From: JAWXTS01 sp044433305
GTDB taxonomy: Bacteria > Bacteroidota > Bacteroidia > Bacteroidales > Rikenellaceae
Assembly (NCBI GenBank): GCA_044433305.1
Contig: JAWXTS010000002.1
Span: 22,897-86,896 of the forward strand
Length of the DNA: 64,000 nucleotides
Direction: 5' to 3'
A program made the position numbers and the translations under genes. Positions 9,145-17,407 of this stretch are shown one piece after another (the stretch's first letter is position 1; each line of letters begins with the position of its first letter). Below the pieces are notes generated by a model. The model had not been told where the DNA came from, searched no databases, and saw nothing but the letters and a program-made list of their open reading frames with translations.

Positions 9145-10644
9145 TTAAAGTGTCATATAATCAGTTTCAACTTGAGGCACATTAAGAGTACTTTCTTTAC
9201 CTGTGTCGTAGCCAGTTCTTTTGTACATCCAGAATGCACGACCCTCGTCAAGACTCTCACGAGCATACTCTTTAGTGATTTCGCTGATAGCCTCTTCCAT
9301 AGTTGTTGCGCCTACAAGTGGCATGTATGGACGGCTAATAACAGCACCAAATTCATCTGTACCAGTGTAGAATTTACCTCTGTTCTGACGCATCTGATTT
9401 AGGATAGTCATAGCATCGTCAAGAAGGTTCTCTCTAGCATAGCACTCTGCCAACATGTGGTAAACCTCGCTGAAGCGTACTATTGGAGATAGAGAATAAT
9501 CAAAGCCGCTTGTGTCCTCATCCTCGGTACCTAGTCTCCAACGTTTTGAGAAGTAGTATGGATCTTCCCATGAGTATGTAGGTTCAACTACGCTGATAAG
9601 TTTTGAGTAGCGGATGTCATAGTCTGTTTGTCCAGAGAACAAAGCAGGGATGTTTGTAGAGTTTAGAGTATGAGAATATGCTAGATAAGTGTTAACATAA
9701 GAATCCATCATATTTGTGTTGTAAGTTGCAAACAATACATCCTCTTCGTGTTTCAACTCGAAAGCTGTTACGTCAGTGAAAGAGAATAGCTGAGTGCCGC
9801 TACCATCAGGACCGTACTCATAAAGCTCTTGTGCAATAGCTTTCGCGCTAGCGTAGTCACCATTATACATGTAAGCTCTACAAAGTAGTACAGATGTTGC
9901 AAAGTAGTTCAAGTGAGTACCTCTGATAGAGTAAGCAAGCTGGTCGCTAGAAATCATGAAGTTGTTGAACAAGTTTGCTGATGTCATGTTGCTTGGGTTA
10001 AGCTCAACATCTAGCTCTTTTAGGTATTCTCTAGCTTCTACAAAATCTGCAATAACAAGGTCTAGGACCTCTTGTGCTGTTTTGTACTCTGGTTGGTGAA
10101 TAGGATAATCATCAACATAAGGAATACGTTTGTCGTCTGCACCATCTTCGCCTATTGCTGGAGCAAATAGTGTCAACATCTCGAAGTGTAGGAATGCTCT
10201 GATTGCAAGAGCCTCACCCAAAATCATCTCTCTTGCACAAGAACTGAACATATCAGTAGCAGCCTCTTCAGTGTAATTGATAAGGTTGTTACAGTTGGCA
10301 ATAGCTGTGTAAGCTGCTGACCAAACATTTCCTGTAAGAGTCTCGGTGTTAGCAGCATCAAGCTCACCTGAGCTAATCTCATAATAACCTGTATTCTTAG
10401 AGAATGTCAAGCTTGAGTAAAAACCTGATAGGATTGTAGGGATACCTTTAGTTAGGTTCTGAGCATATAGAACATCATCACTAAGCAAAAGGTAGATACC
10501 ATTAAGGGCAGAGAAATATCCGTCTTCGGTAGAGAACAGATCCTCCTCAAGTATATATGTGTCAGAATCAACATCTAACCAGCTACAAGCAGAAAGTAGA
10601 GGCAGAAGCATTGCGACAACTAATAATTTTTTTATTGTTTTCAT
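9145..10644 (-). CDS. SusD/RagB-family outer-membrane lipoprotein of uptake locus 1
   Basis: A 499-residue lipoprotein (signal ending LLSAC, Cys20, then SWLDVDSDTYI). The N-terminal SusD-like part has the helical TPR pattern (EDGYFSALNGIYLLL, then AAYTAIANCNNLINY and ALAIRAFLHFEMLTLF). The C-terminal RagB/SusD part carries RFSEVYHMLAECYAREN and the late YARESLDEGRAFWMYKR motif. SusD proteins form the lid of the SusC channel and capture ligand at the surface. The gene lies 18 bp after susC. With no glycoside hydrolase nearby, an oligopeptide ligand as for Porphyromonas RagB is more likely than a glycan; this is inference. Confidence 0.95.
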   Translation of the reverse strand: MKTIKKLLVVAMLLPLLSACSWLDVDSDTYILEEDLFSTEDGYFSALNGIYLLLSDDVLYAQNLTKGIPTILSGFYSSLTFSKNTGYYEISSGELDAANTETLTGNVWSAAYTAIANCNNLINYTEEAATDMFSSCAREMILGEALAIRAFLHFEMLTLFAPAIGEDGADDKRIPYVDDYPIHQPEYKTAQEVLDLVIADFVEAREYLKELDVELNPSNMTSANLFNNFMISSDQLAYSIRGTHLNYFATSVLLCRAYMYNGDYASAKAIAQELYEYGPDGSGTQLFSFTDVTAFELKHEEDVLFATYNTNMMDSYVNTYLAYSHTLNSTNIPALFSGQTDYDIRYSKLISVVEPTYSWEDPYYFSKRWRLGTEDEDTSGFDYSLSPIVRFSEVYHMLAECYARENLLDDAMTILNQMRQNRGKFYTGTDEFGAVISRPYMPLVGATTMEEAISEITKEYARESLDEGRAFWMYKRTGYDTGKESTLNVPQVETDYMTL

Positions 10645-10662
10645 ATTATTTTCTCTTGTTGG

Positions 10663-13600
10663 TTAGAAACTAAGGTTAACAGACAAGTTGAAGGTACGTG
10701 CATAAGGATATGAAAGACCTCTCTCTTGAGTGATTGAAGAATAAGTGAAGATGTCGTTCATGCTAGCTTGAATGCGACACATGCTTACGCCAGCTGCTTT
10801 CAACCAGTTTGAATCAACTGTATAACCCAATGAGATTGAGTTAAATGTCAAGTAGTTATTCTCCTGTACAAAACGAGATGTCGGCTGTGTGTTACCTGGG
10901 CTGATGAAGTTCAACTCTTTGTATGCAGAAAGATCACCTTGGTTGAACCATCTGTCCATAACCCTAACATCAACATTGCTAGTAAGGATATCAGCATTGT
11001 CGATATTGTTGATAAGAGTTGTGTTGTATGCGTCGCCGCCTATCGCGTAGATAAATGATGCGTAAAGAGTGAATTTCTTGTAACGTACATTTAGACCTAG
11101 AGAACCTTGAAGATCTGGTTCGGTAGAACCAATTACAACTTGGTCAGCAGAGCTCCACTCGTCAGTAACCTCACCATCTTTAGTCAAATATAGCTCTTGA
11201 CCAGTTGCTGGAGATATACCCAATGACTGAACACCGAAGATAGATGACAATGATGCACCCTCTACGTATTGAAGCATAGGTGAGTTTGACTCATAGTAGT
11301 AATCGTCATAGTATGAGTTTACTCGGTCGTTGTATGCTTTCATAGCGTCAGAGATTTCTAGAATCTCATTTTTGTTGTGAGCAGCTGTAACCATCAAGTT
11401 AACGTCTAGGTCTCTAGATGTGTATGGAGTTACATTCAAGTTGATCTCATAACCACGGTTGCTAACCTTACCAAGGTTGTCTTTGTAAGATGTGAAACCT
11501 GATGATGCTGGAAGAGACATGTCTGTAAGAAGGTTATCTGTAATCTTGTTATAGTAAGCAAGACCCAAGATGATTCTGTTGTTGAAGAATGCCCAGTCAG
11601 TAGCGATATTCAAAGTGTTTGTTTTCTCCCATCCAAGGTCCGAGTTACCCATAGCTACAAGAGATGCACCGATACCTGTTGAATACCAACGGTCTGTCTC
11701 TGTCTCATAAGTGCTTTTTGCCATGTATGGAGAGAAGTTCAATTTACCAGTCTGACCGTAGTTGGCTGTGACTCTGGCCATGCTAACAACATCCTTGATA
11801 TTTTGGAAAATCTCATATTTGTGAAGGTTGATACCAGCACCAAAAGACCAGAATGGAGCAACACGTGAATCAGTACCGAACTCTGAAGAACCGTCAAGAC
11901 GTAATGATACGTCAAATAGGTAAGTGTCCTTGTAAGTGTAGTTACCCATCAAGAAAGCACCCATAAGTCTTGTTACGTTGTCGCTAAAGCTTGGTTTAGA
12001 CGAGATGCTTGATGCGTATTTAGGTTGCCATAGTGTTGAGTTTGCAAAACCTAGGTAGGTTGCAGACTCGCTACTGCTGCTTGAGCTAGATGCATTTACA
12101 CCAGTAGTGAAGTTCATGCTGTGCTCACCTATTGATTTGTTGTACATCACATATAGGTTTGATGACCAGCTAACGCTCTCAGAGCTGTAAGTGCTTAGAC
12201 GACCTGATGTAGAAGGAGTCACTGATGTGCTGTTAGCCTCAGCGTCAAACTCTGGATCATCAGGAGATGTAAACGCGTTTGAAGTTGATTGAGTCAAGCC
12301 TGCTGAGAACTGGAACTTAAGTTGGAAACCTTCCAAGAAGAAGTAGTTGATTCCAAGGTTGTTGTTCAAGCTAGAGTAGCCACTGTTGCTGAAGCTGCCT
12401 AGGGTAGCTGCATATAGTGGGTTGGCCACAGTCATAGTAGAAGTTATGTTCGAGTATGAAGGAACCAATTCGCCAGTTTCTAGATCGTAAGGAGACCAGT
12501 AAGGCAACATGCTTGTATAGTCGCTAAAGTCACCATAAGGTGAATCTTGGCTATCTGTGTTAGAGTATGTAACAACGTTAGTAAACTGAAGTTTGTCGTT
12601 CATACGGTAGTCTACTTTCAAATCAGCAGAGAAGTTATCTCTATAAGATTCTTTCATAACACCGTTTTGGTTCTCATAACGCAATCCCAAACCAAAGCGC
12701 AAAGACTCTTCACCACCATCAATGTAGATAGAGTGAGCTTGGTTGAACTGAGTTTGAAGAGGTTGTGACAACCAGTATGTATCAACACCTTGTTGTACGT
12801 TGTTAAGGCTGTTTCTGTAAAACTCCATGTAGTAAGGATACATGAAATATGGATCTAGGATACCTGCTGCAAGGTCCAAGTCTAGTTTCTCTTGAGCATT
12901 CATTAGATTGTAACTAGATAGGTCTGGAGCAGTAACACTTCCAGTGAAACCATAGCTAACTCTTAGTTTGCCTGGCTCTGGAGCGAAAGTTTCGATTACG
13001 ATAACACCATTGGCAGCACGAGAACCGTAGATTGCTGTTGAAGCAGCATCTTTAAGGATAGTCATACTTTGGATACGAGATGGGTCCATGTCATATACAT
13101 ACTCCATAGAAACCTCATAGCCGTCCAACATGAAGATAGGTGCATTAGGGTTGCTTGTCAATGAGAACTCAGAGATGTCGTCGCTTGTTAGCTGATCTAG
13201 CTCTGATGTACCGCTGATACCTGACTGACCACGGATATAGAACTCAGGCATTACATTAGGGTTAGATCCCGTTGTTGTGTTGTCCATCATTCTGATTGAT
13301 GGGTCAAAAATCTGAAGTGCAGCGATAGGGTTGGTAGTCGACACTTTCATCATCTGCTCGTTAGTGATTTTTGTAGTCGAACCTGTAAACGAAGACTTGT
13401 CGATGTTTGCATAACCTGTAACGACGATGTCGTCGATAGCTTCTACGTCTTGCTCAAGGTAAACAACAACTCTGTCCTCGCCAACGCCCCAGTTAACCTC
13501 TTGAGTCTGCATACCTATCATACTAACGCGGATAATCAAATCCTTAATCTCGCTAGCTGAGAAACTAACCTCTGCTCTACCTCTTACAGCATAGTTTCCT

Positions 13601-14115
13601 ACACCATACTCAGGAATCAATACAGAAGCACCAGTGATAGGCTCTTCAGTTTCTTTATCAAAAACAAGTACATTGACGCTTCTTTTGAAGTTGTCAGCAT
13701 AGACGCTAACTCCGCCCACGTCTTCTTTAAGTCTGATGGCTATTACGTCACCTACAACAACATACTCTAGTCGAGTGTTTGCAAGTACGTCTGTAAGAAC
13801 CGAACCCACACTAACATTACTTACATTAACGCTGATGTCTTTGTAAGGAGAGACATTTTCGTCCTTGTAAATAATCTGAATGTTCTTAGCCTCAATTCTA
13901 TCTAGGATAGTTTTCAGGCTTGTAGGGCCAGCCTTAAGAGAGATAACGGTATTCTCAACACTGTTAGGTTGAGCTACCTCACCATGCGATACTGCTTTTG
14001 CTGCTAATGCTTCTGTTGTTGTTGCCAACAAAACCATTGCAACGAGCATCGCAACCACAAAAATAGGCTTCCAACCTATTCCGTGCTTACTGTTTTTTGT
14101 GTACAAATGCTTCAT
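10663..14115 (-). CDS. SusC/RagA TonB-dependent transporter with STN signalling domain
   Basis: A 1150-residue outer-membrane transporter. Order: signal region (residues 17-39); STN domain about 55-126 (begins ENTVISLKAG); carboxypeptidase-like regulatory domain about 147-225; TonB-box-like DDIVVTGYA near 230; plug with SMTILKDAASTAIYGSRAANG; then a long beta-barrel ending VNLSF. The STN domain is the part that talks to an anti-sigma factor, and a FecR gene lies immediately upstream (30 bp) with an ECF sigma gene before that, so a trans-envelope signalling circuit is complete here. The transporter at 34626-37850 is a close paralogue (both have SSYNLMNAQE and GVDTYWLSQPLQ) but has no STN domain. 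Confidence 0.95.
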   Translation of the reverse strand: MKHLYTKNSKHGIGWKPIFVVAMLVAMVLLATTTEALAAKAVSHGEVAQPNSVENTVISLKAGPTSLKTILDRIEAKNIQIIYKDENVSPYKDISVNVSNVSVGSVLTDVLANTRLEYVVVGDVIAIRLKEDVGGVSVYADNFKRSVNVLVFDKETEEPITGASVLIPEYGVGNYAVRGRAEVSFSASEIKDLIIRVSMIGMQTQEVNWGVGEDRVVVYLEQDVEAIDDIVVTGYANIDKSSFTGSTTKITNEQMMKVSTTNPIAALQIFDPSIRMMDNTTTGSNPNVMPEFYIRGQSGISGTSELDQLTSDDISEFSLTSNPNAPIFMLDGYEVSMEYVYDMDPSRIQSMTILKDAASTAIYGSRAANGVIVIETFAPEPGKLRVSYGFTGSVTAPDLSSYNLMNAQEKLDLDLAAGILDPYFMYPYYMEFYRNSLNNVQQGVDTYWLSQPLQTQFNQAHSIYIDGGEESLRFGLGLRYENQNGVMKESYRDNFSADLKVDYRMNDKLQFTNVVTYSNTDSQDSPYGDFSDYTSMLPYWSPYDLETGELVPSYSNITSTMTVANPLYAATLGSFSNSGYSSLNNNLGINYFFLEGFQLKFQFSAGLTQSTSNAFTSPDDPEFDAEANSTSVTPSTSGRLSTYSSESVSWSSNLYVMYNKSIGEHSMNFTTGVNASSSSSSSESATYLGFANSTLWQPKYASSISSKPSFSDNVTRLMGAFLMGNYTYKDTYLFDVSLRLDGSSEFGTDSRVAPFWSFGAGINLHKYEIFQNIKDVVSMARVTANYGQTGKLNFSPYMAKSTYETETDRWYSTGIGASLVAMGNSDLGWEKTNTLNIATDWAFFNNRIILGLAYYNKITDNLLTDMSLPASSGFTSYKDNLGKVSNRGYEINLNVTPYTSRDLDVNLMVTAAHNKNEILEISDAMKAYNDRVNSYYDDYYYESNSPMLQYVEGASLSSIFGVQSLGISPATGQELYLTKDGEVTDEWSSADQVVIGSTEPDLQGSLGLNVRYKKFTLYASFIYAIGGDAYNTTLINNIDNADILTSNVDVRVMDRWFNQGDLSAYKELNFISPGNTQPTSRFVQENNYLTFNSISLGYTVDSNWLKAAGVSMCRIQASMNDIFTYSSITQERGLSYPYARTFNLSVNLSF

Positions 14116-14145
14116 GCATAATTTGGGTTAAGTAAAACAATATTG

Positions 14146-15294
14146 TTAATTAAGGTAAATCACATTTTTCTTTGATATCTTAAAGTCTATATCTCGCGTT
14201 GCCACTAGCATATTAAGTATCTCTGCAAAATCCGTCTGTCTTAACATCCTTAGTGAGTAGCGTTTGGCTGCCAACTCCTCAGAGCCAATTCTTATATCTA
14301 TATTATACCATCGGCAAAATTCATCACATATATTGTCGAGTCTTTCGTTGTCAAACAAGAAGTAGCCTTCTTTCCATGCCAGCATAGGTTCAGTATTTAC
14401 CGAGTTGGCCTCTAGTCCTTGACTCTCGCGCGAGATAATAGCTTGCATGCCAGGTGTTAGCTCTACTGGTTCTCCTATGTTACCTCTCATCCAAACCTTA
14501 CCTTCGATAAGAGTTGTTTCTATGGTAGAGCCGTCGCTATATGCTTTGACATTAAAGCTTGTGCCTAGCACTCTGATTTGACCTTGGCTAATGACATCTA
14601 TAATGAAAGGCTTACTAGCGTCTTTTGCTACATCAAAAAATACTTCGCCTTCCATCTGAACTCGTCTCTCCTTGCCCGTAAACTCTCTAGGAAAAGTTAT
14701 CGAAGACATGGCGTTCAACCAAACAATAGTGCCTTCGGGTAGCTCATATTGATATTCGCAGCCCTCAGCGGTTCTTAGTGTAATCAGCTCAGGCTCTTGG
14801 GTTGCTGTCGCTGGTTTGCTGGTTTGTTCTGCTGCTACAACAGCCCCTGCATTTTCTTTATGTTCAAAAGCCAGTGCTGCTTGCTGCTTGCTTAGTATCT
14901 GTGTGCTGCCATCAGACAGTATCAGTTCGGCTTTGCTCTTGCCTGGTTCTATTGCAGATAGTACTTGTTCTACTCTTTTCTCATTACGTCTGATGGTAAC
15001 AAAACCGAGCGTAGATATAATTAGTATGGCTGCAACCATAGAGAATACGCCTCTACGGCTTAGGGTATGATTGAGGGTGCGGCGTTTAACACTCTTCCAA
15101 GCAGCGTTTTGATCATAGTTCAACATAGCTTGTATGTCTTCACCGTAAACCGATTCGCCAGATATAAGTTTAAGTATTTCCTCATTAAGAGGGGACTCTG
15201 CCGCCCATTCTCTTAATGATTCACTTTCTTGGTTATTTAGACTGCCACTAGCTAGTTTTTCAAATAAATCTGCTAGTTGATTATCGTTTAGCAT
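14146..15294 (-). CDS. FecR-family anti-sigma factor
   Basis: A 382-residue single-pass inner-membrane protein. The cytoplasmic N-terminal part (about 1-80) is helical and begins MLNDNQLADLFEKLASG. One membrane segment lies near 84-103 (VFSMVAAILIISTLGF). The periplasmic FecR domain spans about 175-275 (PEGTIVWLNAMSSITFP, EGEVFFDVAKD, VLGTSFNVKAY, TTLIEGKVW). A C-terminal STN-like contact region follows. It is expected to hold the neighbouring ECF sigma factor inactive until the STN-bearing SusC signals. A terminator separates it from the sigma gene, so the two are probably separate transcripts. Confidence 0.93.
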   Translation of the reverse strand: MLNDNQLADLFEKLASGSLNNQESESLREWAAESPLNEEILKLISGESVYGEDIQAMLNYDQNAAWKSVKRRTLNHTLSRRGVFSMVAAILIISTLGFVTIRRNEKRVEQVLSAIEPGKSKAELILSDGSTQILSKQQAALAFEHKENAGAVVAAEQTSKPATATQEPELITLRTAEGCEYQYELPEGTIVWLNAMSSITFPREFTGKERRVQMEGEVFFDVAKDASKPFIIDVISQGQIRVLGTSFNVKAYSDGSTIETTLIEGKVWMRGNIGEPVELTPGMQAIISRESQGLEANSVNTEPMLAWKEGYFLFDNERLDNICDEFCRWYNIDIRIGSEELAAKRYSLRMLRQTDFAEILNMLVATRDIDFKISKKNVIYLN

Positions 15295-15355
15295 ATAGTA
15301 TATTAGGTAGTTTATATTATTAATACGTGTGGTTCGTAGTTTTTCATTACAAAAA

Positions 15356-15376
15356 AAGCCGCAAAAAGTGCGGCTT
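15356..15376 (-). terminator. Intrinsic terminator after the ECF sigma gene
   Basis: On the minus strand a GC-rich stem (aagccgca / tgcggctt, positions 15356-15376, 5-base loop) is followed by a run of T. It lies 31 bp after the sigma-factor stop codon. It should end the sigma transcript before FecR, implying an independent promoter for fecR-susCD. Confidence 0.85.
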
Positions 15377-15406
15377 CTGTAATTTTATATCTAAAGTTGG
15401 TTGTTT

Positions 15407-15925
15407 CTATGCGTATTCTATGTGTCGTTCGGCAAAATATTTCCTCAAGAAAAGCATTGCCCTATACATGTGAGTTTTGACTGTGCCCTCAGACATGCCA
15501 AGAACCATTGCCGTGTGAGCATAAGAATGTCTTTCTATGCTTATCATCTTGAATACCTGTTTAGATTTTGGAGGTAGACTCTCGATGGCTTGGTATAGTT
15601 GGCTTACATTTTTTACATATTCTAGCTCTTTGACATGAGCACTGTCGTAGGCTTCTTCTGTCACGCTAGCGTCTAGAGTAGCTCCGTTAACCTCGACTAT
15701 ATTTGAGTTTTGGCTACGAAGGTAGTCCACAGCAGCGTTACGAACCATGGCAACGAGGTAGGCTTTTGACACCCTTGGTAGACTGTCTTTTTTGTTGATA
15801 AGCTTCACAAAAGTCTCCTGCACAATATCCTCGGCAATGTCTACACAGCCGACCATACGGTGCACCAAGAGCGTCAAACTTTTGTAGTTGCTCTTGAAGA
15901 TTTCTTCTATTTCGCTTACTTTCAT
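15407..15925 (-). CDS. ECF-type RNA polymerase sigma-70 factor
   Basis: A 172-residue sigma factor with only regions 2 and 4. Region 2 has AEDIVQETFVKL (about residues 31-42) and AYLVAMVRNAAVDYLR. Region 4 has LPPKSKQVFKM and a helix-turn-helix in MSEGTVKTHMYRAM (about 144-157). Together with the FecR gene and the STN-type SusC downstream it forms a FecI/FecR-like regulatory set, most likely controlling uptake locus 1. Whether it also controls the second locus, which has no sigma or FecR of its own, cannot be decided here. Confidence 0.95.
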   Translation of the reverse strand: MKVSEIEEIFKSNYKSLTLLVHRMVGCVDIAEDIVQETFVKLINKKDSLPRVSKAYLVAMVRNAAVDYLRSQNSNIVEVNGATLDASVTEEAYDSAHVKELEYVKNVSQLYQAIESLPPKSKQVFKMISIERHSYAHTAMVLGMSEGTVKTHMYRAMLFLRKYFAERHIEYA

Positions 15926-15952
15926 TGATAAAAAGACTATTATTTCTTACTG

Positions 15953-15984
15953 CAATGTTACGAAAAAACTACAAACTATTCAAA
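15953..15984 (-). promoter_or_regulatory. Probable promoter of the ECF sigma gene
   Basis: On the minus strand a -33 element TTTG (15981-15984) is 20 bp from TAACATTG (15953-15960), which matches the Bacteroidota -7 consensus TAnnTTTG at all but one position. The ATG of the sigma gene is 28 bp further on. It resembles the housekeeping promoter, so the sigma gene is probably not solely self-activated. Confidence 0.5.
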
Positions 15985-16172
15985 CCATTCATGTATTTAT
16001 TTTTTACCTACATGTATATTTACTTGCATAATGCATGTTTTTTATTCGTTAAAGTTAAATATTTTATCTAAAATAGGGATTATGACTATGATATAGAAGT
16101 TTGCTTTTTGCCATTTTTTTAGTGTTATTGTATGTTTTTGCCATAAATCAGATGCTAGAGTGCTAAAAAAGC

Positions 16173-16222
16173 ATAAAGGTAGTCCCAGAAATCAATTTCT
16201 TGAAGTCTAGAACTACCTTTAT
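16173..16222 (-). terminator. Terminator downstream of asd
   Basis: Outer arms ataaaggtagt (16173-16183) and actacctttat (16212-16222) are exact reverse complements. Inside, agaaat and atttct form a second short stem. On the minus strand the hairpin is followed by gcttttttag, a T-rich tract. It lies 23 bp past the asd stop. Confidence 0.8.
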
Positions 16223-16245
16223 TTATTACAGATATTGTCGCTATC

Positions 16246-17253
16246 TTAGATATGCTTGTTTGCGATTAGCCACTCGGCAATCTGCACTGCGTTTAGTGCC
16301 GCGCCTTTCTTGATTTGGTCGCTCACGGTCCAGAATGTAAGTCCGCATTCGTCGCAAAGGTCCTTGCGTAGACGGCCAACATGAACTGGGTCTTTGCCTG
16401 CCAAGAATAGAGGCATAGGGTATTTCTTATCTTGAGGCTCGTCGATAACAACGATGCCCTCGCTATCAAGGAAAGACTGGCGTACTTGCTCGATTGTTAG
16501 AGGCTCCTGAGTCGAAACCCAGATGGCCTCAGAGTGTGAGCGCATAACTGGTACGCGCACGCATGTCGCGCTGACCTTGATGTCTGAGTGCATGATTTTG
16601 CGAGTCTCGTTAAACATCTTCATCTCCTCTTTGGTGTAGCCATTGTCCATAAACATGTCTACCTGAGGAATAAGGTTGTATGCCAACTGGTATGCAAATT
16701 TATCCACAGTAGGCTCTTTGCCCTCAACAAGCTCGCGGTATTGGTTTTCTAGCTCGTCCATGGCAGATGCTCCCGCGCCACTTGCTGCCTGATATGTTGA
16801 TACGTGAACACGTGTTATGTGTGATAGTTTCTCTATTGCTTGTAGTGCCACGACCATCTGTATTGTTGTACAGTTTGGGTTAGCGATAACCTTGCGAGGT
16901 GGGTTGATTGCGTCGGTAGGGTTTACCTCTGGAACAACCAAAGGCACATCGTCGTCCATACGGAATGCACTAGAGTTGTCTATCATAAGCGCGCCAAATT
17001 TGGTTATGGTTTGCTCAAAGTCACGAGATATAGATGCTCCCGCTGATACAAATGCTATGTCTACATCCTTAAAGTCGTCGTTTTGTTGAAGCAGCTTTAC
17101 AGTGTGCTCTTTGCCTTTAAAGCTATATACGTTACCCGCGCTGCGTGATGAACCGAACAACAACAGCTTGCTACATGGGAAGTTGCGTTCTTCTAGTACT
17201 CTTAAAAATTCTTGTCCTACGGCACCGCTGGCACCTACAATGGCTATGTTCAT
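16246..17253 (-). CDS. asd: Aspartate-semialdehyde dehydrogenase
   Basis: Converts L-aspartyl-4-phosphate to L-aspartate 4-semialdehyde with NADPH, the branch point to lysine/diaminopimelate, threonine and methionine; cytoplasmic. The 335 residues match the family length. The Rossmann motif [17 protein letters not shown] is at residues 7-23, the catalytic cysteine lies in [10 protein letters not shown] (about 127), and the substrate arginine and histidine lie in VHVGRLRKD. The ending [19 protein letters not shown] is diagnostic. It follows the penicillin-binding protein gene by 154 bp and has its own promoter-like sequence. Confidence 0.97.
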   Translation of the reverse strand: MNIAIVGASGAVGQEFLRVLEERNFPCSKLLLFGSSRSAGNVYSFKGKEHTVKLLQQNDDFKDVDIAFVSAGASISRDFEQTITKFGALMIDNSSAFRMDDDVPLVVPEVNPTDAINPPRKVIANPNCTTIQMVVALQAIEKLSHITRVHVSTYQAASGAGASAMDELENQYRELVEGKEPTVDKFAYQLAYNLIPQVDMFMDNGYTKEEMKMFNETRKIMHSDIKVSATCVRVPVMRSHSEAIWVSTQEPLTIEQVRQSFLDSEGIVVIDEPQDKKYPMPLFLAGKDPVHVGRLRKDLCDECGLTFWTVSDQIKKGAALNAVQIAEWLIANKHI

Positions 17254-17333
17254 AAGTCTATGTTTTTTTATTTCTAACTATCTTGTCTAGTAGTCTGCCA
17301 CAGTTATTCTATGGCCTATCTTTTAATTTGTTG

Positions 17334-17362
17334 CAAAAATAAGTCTTTTGTTTGAAAAACAA
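17334..17362 (-). promoter_or_regulatory. Probable asd promoter
   Basis: On the minus strand TTG (17360-17362) is 18 bp from a full -7 match TATTTTTG (17334-17341), pointing at asd 80 bp downstream. Confidence 0.55.
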
Positions 17363-17407
17363 CCTGTTTGTGCGATTTTTGACAATAAACTATTCGGGCC
17401 TTAAAAT

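Larger units (their letters stand above)
15926..16245. other. 320-bp AT-rich intergenic region between sigma gene and asd
   Basis: It holds the probable sigma promoter (15953-15984) and the asd terminator (16173-16222). Between them, 15985-16172 is AT-rich; no open frame, RNA gene or repeat was recognised there. Confidence 0.6.

Noticed and set aside
15295..15350. ECF-type promoter before fecR with an ACGTATT motif, also seen before locus 2 (near 30488)
   Set aside because: The shared motif is too short and the spacing to any -35-like element differs; not enough to claim a sigma-specific promoter.
6784..15925. Locus 1 as a polysaccharide utilisation locus
   Set aside because: No glycoside hydrolase, polysaccharide lyase, sulfatase or carbohydrate esterase is present in or near it.
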